A stretch of DNA of 64,000 bases, from positions 496,001 to 560,000 of the forward strand of contig NZ_JBMSDV010000002.1 in NCBI RefSeq assembly GCF_049445855.1, read 5' to 3'. The translations under genes and the position numbers were made by a program. Numbering within the stretch: position 1 is the stretch's first letter; each line of letters opens with the position of its first letter. The notes below the pieces were generated by a model, which was not told the DNA's origin, did no database searches, and was given only the letters and a program-made list of their open reading frames with translations. Below are positions 57,710 to 64,000 of this stretch, piece after piece. The stretch is from JAGOCV01 sp049445855 (GTDB lineage: Bacteria > Pseudomonadota > Gammaproteobacteria > Burkholderiales > Burkholderiaceae_C).

Positions 57710-58628
57710 CGCCTACGCGTCGGATTTCGTGCCGTCGGTGATCCCGGCGGTAGCACCCCCTGATGCGCCGCCCACGGCAGGGCGCTTGCTGCGCCAGGCG
57801 CGCGAAGCAGCTGGCCTGCACATCGCGGCGCTGGCCGTCTCGATGAAAGTGCCGGTGCGCAAACTCGAAGCGCTGGAAGCCGATCGCCTGGACCTGCTGC
57901 CTGATGCGGTGTTTGCCCGTGCGCTGGCCTCCAGCATGTGCCGTGCACTCAAGATCGATCCGGCCCCCGTGCTTGGCCTGCTGCCCAGCGGCTCCGCCGC
58001 CCTGGTGTCGCAGCACGAGCGCGGCATCAACGCACCGTTCCGTGGCCCTGGCGATGCACCAGCACCCAGCGTGGTCTCGCAACTGTCGCGACCCACCATG
58101 CTGGCCGTGCTGGTGCTGCTCATGGGGGCTGCCGTCATCCTGCTGTTGCCTGCGCGTTTCCTGCCTTCCTCCGGCAGCGACAACAATGTGCGTGAAGCAG
58201 AGACTGTGGTGATGCCGCCGGTGGCTGCGCCGACGCCGGCCGAACCGAACGTCGTTCTGCCGCCTTCCGACGCGCCTGTGCCGAACAGCGATGCAGGGTC
58301 GACCGCCGCTGCGCCCACGGCCGCTGCCGTGACGCCCCCCGCAACAGTTGCGCCTGCCGCGACCATGGCATCGCCAGCCGTGCCGGCGGCGGCAACGCTC
58401 GTGGCCTTCGAGGCTTCCGGTTCCTCGTGGGTCGAGGTGGTCGACTCCACCGGTGCCGTCGTCCTTCGCCGCACGCTGGCCTCCGGCGAGTCCGCGTCTG
58501 CGTCGGGTGCGCTTCCCCTCACGGTGACCGTGGGGCGGGCCGACCTCACGCGTGTGAAGGTGCGTGGCAAGGATTTCAACCTCGTTCCGCAAGGCCGCGA
58601 CAACGTGGCCCGCTTTGAAGTGAAATGA
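57702..58628 (+). CDS. rodZ: RodZ-like membrane protein with HTH and DUF4115 domains
   Basis: A 308-residue bitopic protein. The cytoplasmic HTH_25 domain (about 25-95, GRLLRQAREAAGLHIAALAV, KVPVRKLEALEADRLDLLPD) is followed by one membrane helix (132-152) and a periplasmic part: an Ala/Pro/Thr-rich linker (about 165-245), then a DUF4115-type beta domain (VAFEASGSSWVEVVDSTGAV to VKVRGKDFNLVP). RodZ links MreB to the cell-wall elongation machinery. The start is at the ATG at 57702, overlapping pilW by 8 bases. Its stop overlaps ispG (ATGA). The short DUF4115 end is typical of betaproteobacterial versions. Confidence 0.85.
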   Translation: MNDAYASDFVPSVIPAVAPPDAPPTAGRLLRQAREAAGLHIAALAVSMKVPVRKLEALEADRLDLLPDAVFARALASSMCRALKIDPAPVLGLLPSGSAALVSQHERGINAPFRGPGDAPAPSVVSQLSRPTMLAVLVLLMGAAVILLLPARFLPSSGSDNNVREAETVVMPPVAAPTPAEPNVVLPPSDAPVPNSDAGSTAAAPTAAAVTPPATVAPAATMASPAVPAAATLVAFEASGSSWVEVVDSTGAVVLRRTLASGESASASGALPLTVTVGRADLTRVKVRGKDFNLVPQGRDNVARFEVK

Positions 58629-59908
58629 CCGAATCGCCCAGCTGTCTCCCCATTGCCCCCGCGGCGCCGGCAGCCCGTCGCTCCTTGCAAGGCCAGATCG
58701 TCTGGGGCCCGCGCGTGGTGACCGTCGGTGGCAGCGCGCCGGTGCGGGTGCAGTCGATGACGAACACCGACACCGTGGACGTGATCGGTACGGCCATCCA
58801 GGTGAAGGAACTGGCGCAGGCTGGCTCGGAGATGGTGCGGATCACCGTGAATACGCCCGAGGCAGCAGAAGCCGTGCCGCACATCCGGGAACAGCTCGAT
58901 CGCATGGGCATCGACGTGCCGCTGATCGGCGACTTCCACTACAACGGCCACCGTCTGCTGACCGAATATCCCGCCTGCGCCGAGGCGTTGTCCAAGTACC
59001 GGATCAACCCGGGCAACGTCGGCAAGGGCGACAAACACGACAAGCAGTTCGGGCAGATGATCGACGCTGCGCTGCGCTGGAACAAGCCTGTGCGGATCGG
59101 CGTGAACTGGGGCAGCCTCGACCAGGAACTGCTGGCCGGCCTGATGGACGAGAATAGCCGCCGTCCGCAGCCCTGGCATGTGAAGCAGGTGATGTATGAA
59201 GCGCTGGTGACCTCGGCGACCGACTCTGCGCGTCGCGCGGTCGAGATGGGCATGGATCCTGCGCAAGTCATCCTGTCGTGCAAGGTCAGCGGCGTCCAGG
59301 ACCTGATTTCGGTCTACCGCGAACTCGCGCGCCGCTGCAACCATCCGCTGCATCTGGGACTGACCGAAGCCGGCATGGGAGTCAAGGGTACCGTGGCCTC
59401 GGCGACGGCGCTTTCCATCCTGCTGCAGGAAGGCATCGGCGACACCATCCGCGTATCGCTGACGCCGCAGCCTGGCGAAGCCCGTACGCAGGAAGTGGTG
59501 GTGGCCTCCGAAATCCTCCAGTCGCTGGGCTTGCGCATCTTCGTGCCGAGCGTGACCGCATGCCCCGGATGTGGTCGCACCACCAGCACGACGTTCCAGG
59601 AACTCGCAAAGCAGATCGATGACTTCCTGCGCATGCAGATGCCGGTCTGGCGCAAGCGCTATCCGGGCGTCGAGGGTCTCAAGGTCGCGGTGATGGGGTG
59701 CATCGTCAACGGCCCGGGCGAGAGCAAGCACGCGGACATCGGCATCAGCCTGCCGGGCACGGGTGAGGCACCTGCCGCGCCCGTCTTCATCGACGGTGAA
59801 AAGGCATTGACGCTGCGCGGTGAAAACATCGCGCACGAATTCCAGCAACTGGTTGAAAACTACATTGAAAAACGCTTCGGCACGCAAGCCGTGACCGAAG
59901 CCGCGTGA
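58625..59908 (+). CDS. ispG: 4-hydroxy-3-methylbut-2-enyl diphosphate synthase (IspG/GcpE)
   Basis: [4Fe-4S] enzyme of the MEP isoprenoid pathway converting MEcPP to HMBPP. The 427-residue protein has the N-terminal barrel (VRVQSMTNTDTVD, GDFHYNG, YRINPGNVG) with the proteobacterial insertion, and cluster cysteines in VTACPGCGRTTSTTF and VMGCIVNGPGESKHADIG. Starts in an ATGA overlap with the rodZ-like gene and precedes hisS by 12 bases. Confidence 0.97.
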   Translation: MTESPSCLPIAPAAPAARRSLQGQIVWGPRVVTVGGSAPVRVQSMTNTDTVDVIGTAIQVKELAQAGSEMVRITVNTPEAAEAVPHIREQLDRMGIDVPLIGDFHYNGHRLLTEYPACAEALSKYRINPGNVGKGDKHDKQFGQMIDAALRWNKPVRIGVNWGSLDQELLAGLMDENSRRPQPWHVKQVMYEALVTSATDSARRAVEMGMDPAQVILSCKVSGVQDLISVYRELARRCNHPLHLGLTEAGMGVKGTVASATALSILLQEGIGDTIRVSLTPQPGEARTQEVVVASEILQSLGLRIFVPSVTACPGCGRTTSTTFQELAKQIDDFLRMQMPVWRKRYPGVEGLKVAVMGCIVNGPGESKHADIGISLPGTGEAPAAPVFIDGEKALTLRGENIAHEFQQLVENYIEKRFGTQAVTEAA

Positions 59909-59920
59909 CAGAAGAAGAAC

Positions 59921-61243
59921 ATGGCAGATAAACCGAGCGCCGCCCGGGTGGAGAAACTCACCGCGGTCAAAGGCATGAACGACATCCTGCCGCCGGATTC
60001 GGCGCGCTGGGAATGGCTGGAAGCAAAAGTGCGCGAGCTCATGGCGCGCTTCGCATACCGCAACATCCGCACGCCGATCGTCGAGCCCACGGGGCTCTTC
60101 GTGCGTGGCTTGGGCGAGGTGACCGATATCGTCGAGAAGGAGATGTACTCCTTCGAAGACCGGCTCAATGGCGAACAGCTCACGCTCCGTCCCGAGAACA
60201 CGGCCGGCGTCGTGCGCGCTGTCGCTGAGCATTCGATGCTGTACGACGGGGGCAAGCGGCTTTACTACATGGGCCCGATGTTCCGCCACGAGCGTCCGCA
60301 GCGGGGCCGCTACCGGCAGTTCCACCAGATCGGTGCAGAGGCGCTGGGCTACCCGGGTGCCGAGGTCGATGCCGAGCTGATCCTGCTGGCTGATGCACTC
60401 TGGAAAGAGCTGGGCCTGAAGGACGTGCAGCTTCAACTCAACAGCCTTGGCGAACCCGATGAGCGACGTGCGCACCGCGCCGCGTTGATCGCCTATTTCG
60501 AACAGCACGCCGACCAGCTCGACGAAGAAGCGAAGCGCCGCCTGCACAGCAATCCGCTGCGCATCCTGGACACGAAGAACCCGGCGATGCAATCGCTCGT
60601 GGAAGCGGCACCCAAGCTCATCGATTTCCTGGGCGAGGCATCGCTCAAACATTTCAGGACGGTGCAGGAAATCCTGGACGCCAACGGCGTCGCATGGACG
60701 CTCAACCCGCGCCTCGTGCGCGGCATGGACTACTACAACCTGACGGTGTTCGAGTTTGTCACGCAAAGCCTCGGTTCGCAGGGCACCATCTGCGGCGGTG
60801 GGCGTTACGACTACCTGATCGGCATGATCGGTGGCAAGCCTGCGCCGGCAGTCGGCTGGGCGCTGGGCGTCGAACGGGTGCTCGAACTCATCAAGGAAAA
60901 CGGAACGGCGATCGACATGCCCTTGCCCGATGTCTACGCCGTCATCCCCGACGCGGCATTCGTGCCGAAGGCCATGGTCACGGTACAGGCGCTGCGCGCG
61001 AGCGGCGTGCGCGTACAGATGCACGCAGCAGCGGGAATTGAAGGCATGGGCAGCATGAAGTCGCAACTCAAACGGGCCGACGGAAGCGGCGCGGGCTTCG
61101 CGCTGATCTTCGGTGCCGAGGAGTTTGCGCGCGGCGAAGTGATCGTCAAGGCCTTGCGCGACGGGGCGGGTGCACAAGTTGCCAGGTCCATGGCGGATGT
61201 CGCCGGCTGGTCCGCCACCCTACAATCGCCGGCTCAGGCCTGA
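59921..61243 (+). CDS. hisS: Histidyl-tRNA synthetase
   Basis: Class II aminoacyl-tRNA synthetase of 440 residues. Visible: VKGMNDILPPDSARWEWLE, motif 1 region, EMYSFEDRLNGEQLTLRPENTAG, motif 2 MFRHERPQRGRYRQFHQIG, histidine-binding VRGMDYYNLTVFEF, motif 3 VGWALGVERVLEL and the C-terminal anticodon-binding domain. A TACAAT near its 3' end (about 61222) may be a -10 for the downstream genes. Confidence 0.97.
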   Translation: MADKPSAARVEKLTAVKGMNDILPPDSARWEWLEAKVRELMARFAYRNIRTPIVEPTGLFVRGLGEVTDIVEKEMYSFEDRLNGEQLTLRPENTAGVVRAVAEHSMLYDGGKRLYYMGPMFRHERPQRGRYRQFHQIGAEALGYPGAEVDAELILLADALWKELGLKDVQLQLNSLGEPDERRAHRAALIAYFEQHADQLDEEAKRRLHSNPLRILDTKNPAMQSLVEAAPKLIDFLGEASLKHFRTVQEILDANGVAWTLNPRLVRGMDYYNLTVFEFVTQSLGSQGTICGGGRYDYLIGMIGGKPAPAVGWALGVERVLELIKENGTAIDMPLPDVYAVIPDAAFVPKAMVTVQALRASGVRVQMHAAAGIEGMGSMKSQLKRADGSGAGFALIFGAEEFARGEVIVKALRDGAGAQVARSMADVAGWSATLQSPAQA

Positions 61244-61273
61244 CGAGGCCGACCGGATACAAAGAACCGAAAG

Positions 61274-61957
61274 ATGGCACAACATTTTGATCTTGAAGAA
61301 CAGGAGCAGCTTGACCAGCTCAAGCACTTCTGGAACCGCTACGGCAACGCCATCACCTGGGTGCTGATCCTTGCCCTTGGCTCCGTCGCAGCGTGGAATG
61401 GCTACAACTTCTGGGAGCGCCGCCAGGCTGGTCTGGCTTCCGCGATGTACGACGAGGTGGAGCGCGCTGCCCAGGCCGGCGACACGACACTGCTGGACAA
61501 GGCATTTGCGGACATCAAGGACCAGTACGGTCGCACGACCTATGCGGCGCAAGCCGGCATGCTGGCTGCCCGCACTTTCAACGAAAAGGGCAATGGCGAC
61601 GCAGCGCGTGCGGCGCTGACCTGGGTTTCGGGCAACGCGAAAGACGAAGGCTACAAGGCGCTCGCGCGCCTGCGACTGGCTGCCTTGCTGATGGATACCA
61701 AGGCCTATGACGACGCACTGAAGGTGCTTGCCGAGCCGGTTCCTGCCGCATTCAACATGCTGGTCGCCGACCGCAAGGGCGACGTCTTGCTGCTCCAGGG
61801 CAAGCGCGACGAGGCGAAGGCCGAATACCTCAAGGCGCATGCCGCGCTGGATCCGCAGTCCGAGTACCGGCAGATCCTCGAAATCAAGCTCACCTCGCTG
61901 GGCGTGGACACCAAGACATTGAACAAGCCTGCGGGCACACAGGAGGCGGCCAAGTGA
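61274..61957 (+). CDS. yfgM: YfgM family TPR membrane protein
   Basis: A 227-residue inner-membrane protein: short cytoplasmic N-terminus (AQHFDLEEQEQLDQLKHFW, characteristic of YfgM), one membrane helix (about 25-45) and a periplasmic TPR-like domain. In E. coli YfgM binds the SecYEG translocon and PpiD and helps outer-membrane protein delivery. It lies between hisS and bamB as in many proteobacteria, and its stop overlaps the bamB start. Confidence 0.92.
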   Translation: MAQHFDLEEQEQLDQLKHFWNRYGNAITWVLILALGSVAAWNGYNFWERRQAGLASAMYDEVERAAQAGDTTLLDKAFADIKDQYGRTTYAAQAGMLAARTFNEKGNGDAARAALTWVSGNAKDEGYKALARLRLAALLMDTKAYDDALKVLAEPVPAAFNMLVADRKGDVLLLQGKRDEAKAEYLKAHAALDPQSEYRQILEIKLTSLGVDTKTLNKPAGTQEAAK

Positions 61958-63105
61958 TGACGACCGGATTTGCAGCCAGGCTCGGGAAGCCTGTTCGCGT
62001 TCTGATGCTGGCGGGCGCGGCAGCGCTGGTGCTGGCCGGTTGCTCCAGTGGTCCTGCACGGCCGAAGCCGGCCGAGCTCGGCCCCAACAATGCGCTGCTC
62101 GATGTGCGCCCGGTGTGGAACAACCGCATCAACGCCGTGAACTTCCCGCTGGAAGTGAACGTCAGCGGCAGCACCGTCACGTTGGCCAGCTCGGACGGCC
62201 TGGTTGCTGCCATCGATGCACGCAATGGCAACGATCTGTGGCGCGTCAACGTGGGTGCGCCCATCTCGGCGGGTGCGGGCAGCGACGGCTTCCAGGCTGC
62301 CGTGGTGACCACGGCCAACGAAGTCGTGGCCATCGAATCCGGCAAGGTGCTCTGGCGTCAGAAGCTCTCGGCGCAATCGTTCACGCCGCCGCTGGTGGCG
62401 GGCAAGCGCGTCTTCGTTCTGGGGGCGGATCGTTCCGTCACTGCCTTCGACGGCCAGACCGGTCGCAGGTTGTGGAACCAGCAGCGGACCGGTGAGCCGC
62501 TGGTGTTGCGTCAGGCCGGCGTGCTGGTGCCCTTCGAAGACACACTGATCGTCGGACTGTCCAGCCGCATGGTAGGCATGAATCCGGTCAATGGCACCTC
62601 GCGCTGGGAAGTCCCGGTCGCGTCGCCGCGCGGCACCAACGACGTCGAGCGTCTTGTCGATCTCGTGGGTTCCGTCAGCCGCTTGAATGACGTGATCTGT
62701 GCCCGGGCCTTCCAGGCGGGAGTAGGTTGTGTGGACGCGCGCCGGGGATCGCCGGTGTGGACGAAGACCGCCAACGGCCTGCAAGGCGTGAGCGGCGATG
62801 ACAACCTCGTTTTCGGCACCGAGTCGGATGGCAAGGTGATAGCGTGGCGCCGTGCTGACGGCGAACGCGCCTGGCAGACCGATCGCCTGCAGTACCGCAC
62901 GCTCAGCGCTCCGTTGGCGCTGGGTCGATCCGTCGTCATTGGCGACAGCACGGGCCTCGTGCATCTGCTGTCGCGCGAAGACGGCTCGCCGCTCACGCGT
63001 TTGACGACCGACGGTTCAGCGATCGCTGCGACACCCGTGGTTGCCAGCCGCACGCTCGTGATCGTGACCCGCAACGGTGGCGTGTTCGGCTACCAGCCGA
63101 ACTGA
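61957..63105 (+). CDS. bamB: Outer membrane assembly lipoprotein BamB
   Basis: Eight-bladed propeller lipoprotein of the BAM complex. The signal ends in the lipobox VLAGCSSG (Cys about residue 29). Repeated propeller phrases include VAAIDARNGNDLWRVNVG, TAFDGQTGRRLWNQQ and VIAWRRADGERAWQTDRLQ. AGGAGG at 61941-61946 precedes two possible starts, GTG at 61954 (7-base spacing) and ATG at 61957 (10-base spacing), differing by one residue. It overlaps the yfgM stop and precedes der by one base. Confidence 0.95.
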   Translation: MTTGFAARLGKPVRVLMLAGAAALVLAGCSSGPARPKPAELGPNNALLDVRPVWNNRINAVNFPLEVNVSGSTVTLASSDGLVAAIDARNGNDLWRVNVGAPISAGAGSDGFQAAVVTTANEVVAIESGKVLWRQKLSAQSFTPPLVAGKRVFVLGADRSVTAFDGQTGRRLWNQQRTGEPLVLRQAGVLVPFEDTLIVGLSSRMVGMNPVNGTSRWEVPVASPRGTNDVERLVDLVGSVSRLNDVICARAFQAGVGCVDARRGSPVWTKTANGLQGVSGDDNLVFGTESDGKVIAWRRADGERAWQTDRLQYRTLSAPLALGRSVVIGDSTGLVHLLSREDGSPLTRLTTDGSAIAATPVVASRTLVIVTRNGGVFGYQPN

Positions 63106-63106
63106 C

Positions 63107-64000
63107 ATGAAACCAGTCATCGCGCTTGTCGGCCGGCCGAACGTCGGAAAGTCGACATTGTTCAACCGCCTGACACAGTCACGCGACGCCATCGTTGCTG
63201 ATTTTGCGGGGCTCACGCGCGACCGGCACTACGGCAACGGCCGGCAGGGCAAGCACGAGTTCATCGTCATCGACACGGGCGGCTTCGAGCCGGATGCCTC
63301 CGAGGGCATCTACAAGGAAATGGCACGCCAGACGCAGCAGGCAGTGGCCGAAGCCGATGTCGTGGTGTTCGTGGTGGATGCCCGCGCAGGCCTTTCCGCG
63401 CAGGACCACGACATCGCACGTTATCTGCGCCGGCTCGGCAAGCCTTGCATCCTGACGGCCAACAAGGCCGAAGGCATGAAGGAAGGCCAGCAACTGGCCG
63501 AGTTCTATGAACTCGGGCTGGGCGAGGTGCTGGCGGTGTCGGCCGCGCACGGGCAGGGCATCCGCAGTCTGGTGGAGCTGGCGCTCGAACCGCTCAACCT
63601 GCCGGACCCTGACGACGAAGAAGATACCGAAGCCGCGCAGACAATCAAGCTGGCAGTTGCGGGCCGGCCCAATGTCGGCAAATCCACGCTCATCAACACC
63701 TGGCTGGGTGAAGAACGCCTCGTTGCATTCGACTTGCCCGGTACGACGCGCGACGCGATCACCGTACCGTTCGAGCGCAATGGCCAGCGCTTCGAGCTGA
63801 TCGACACCGCTGGCCTGCGTCGCAAGGGCAAGGTGTTCGAGGCCATCGAGAAGTTCTCGGTCGTCAAGACGCTGCAGGCAATCGAATCGTCGAATGTCGT
63901 ATTACTGCTGCTGGACGCGACGCAGGGCGTGACGGACCAGGACGCTCACATTGCAGGCTACATCCTCGAGACGGGCAGGGCAGTCGTGCTGGCCATCAAC
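63107..64000 (+). CDS. der: Ribosome biogenesis GTPase Der (3' end beyond window)
   Basis: Essential double GTPase for 50S subunit maturation. The visible 298 codons cover the first G domain (P-loop GRPNVGKST at residues 9-17, DTGGFEPD, TANKAEG as G4), an acidic linker (LPDPDDEEDTEAA), and most of the second G domain (second P-loop GRPNVGKSTLINTWLG, GTTRD, IDTAGLRRKGKV). The G4/G5 of domain 2 and the KH-like domain lie beyond the right edge. Start ATG 63107, one base after the bamB stop. Confidence 0.96.
   Translation, partial: MKPVIALVGRPNVGKSTLFNRLTQSRDAIVADFAGLTRDRHYGNGRQGKHEFIVIDTGGFEPDASEGIYKEMARQTQQAVAEADVVVFVVDARAGLSAQDHDIARYLRRLGKPCILTANKAEGMKEGQQLAEFYELGLGEVLAVSAAHGQGIRSLVELALEPLNLPDPDDEEDTEAAQTIKLAVAGRPNVGKSTLINTWLGEERLVAFDLPGTTRDAITVPFERNGQRFELIDTAGLRRKGKVFEAIEKFSVVKTLQAIESSNVVLLLLDATQGVTDQDAHIAGYILETGRAVVLAIN

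Noticed and set aside
57713..61177. A 1154-codon open frame on the minus strand across pilW, rodZ-like, ispG and hisS
   Set aside because: It spans several real genes with clear products on the other strand and shows no family motif; typical GC-rich shadow.
1..64000. Search for tRNA/rRNA genes, CRISPR arrays, insertion sequences, prophage genes and att sites
   Set aside because: Gaps between genes are short, the largest (346 bp at 39878) has no cloverleaf or repeat array, and no transposase or integrase motif was seen. Small RNAs cannot be excluded by eye.

Overview
The window looks like the chromosome of a high-GC betaproteobacterium of order Burkholderiales, most likely family Comamonadaceae. 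I infer this from the protein families and gene order (aceE-aceF-proteasome homolog-lpdA with a lipoyl-E3, sucA-sucB-lpd-zapE, rlmN-pilW-rodZ-ispG-hisS-yfgM-bamB-der) and from a palindromic GC-rich intergenic element near 17.75 kb of a type I associate with this family. The species cannot be read from the sequence. Most of the window is densely packed core genome. I see no tRNA, rRNA, insertion sequence, phage gene or CRISPR array.

Layout. 1-5.4 kb: minus-strand glycogen operon glgB-glgC-glgX; glgX runs off the left edge. 5.6-10.2 kb: stress or stationary-phase type genes (periplasmic helical Lys/Ala protein, small hydrophilic protein, transglutaminase-like protease, large catalase KatE, zinc-ribbon orphan). 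10.2-17.7 kb: metabolic and housekeeping genes (formylglutamate amidohydrolase coupled to an L-2-hydroxyglutarate oxidase-like flavoprotein, pyrD, rpiA, periplasmic glutaredoxin-like protein, prlC, folD). 17.8-28 kb: a FixL/FixJ-type two-component system divergent from the pyruvate dehydrogenase operon. That operon carries, between aceF and lpdA and overlapping both by four bases, a gene for a proteasome-like N-terminal-threonine hydrolase of the BPH (betaproteobacterial proteasome homolog) type. 28-32.5 kb: NlpC/P60 hydrolase, PQQ-type aldose dehydrogenase, isochorismatase-family hydrolase and prpE.

32.5-39.9 kb is the accessory-looking part: a TPR/OGT-like protein with degenerate catalytic motifs, a divergent GT-B glycosyltransferase, and a two-gene operon encoding a Slam/DUF560 outer-membrane protein (type XI secretion) followed by a 942-residue FecR-domain protein with three tandem TbpB-like barrel modules, probably its cargo.

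40.2-47.6 kb: the 2-oxoglutarate dehydrogenase operon with its own E3, then zapE and a coiled-coil secreted protein. 47.6-55.1 kb: PP2C phosphatase, YdcH-family protein, DinG/YoaA helicase, bamD, rluD, scpB and rluB. 55.2-64 kb: ndk, rlmN, pilW, rodZ-like gene, ispG, hisS, yfgM, bamB and der; der runs off the right edge.

The two most interesting items are the proteasome homolog embedded in the pyruvate dehydrogenase operon and the Slam-cargo pair with its repeated barrels and neighbouring glycosyltransferases.
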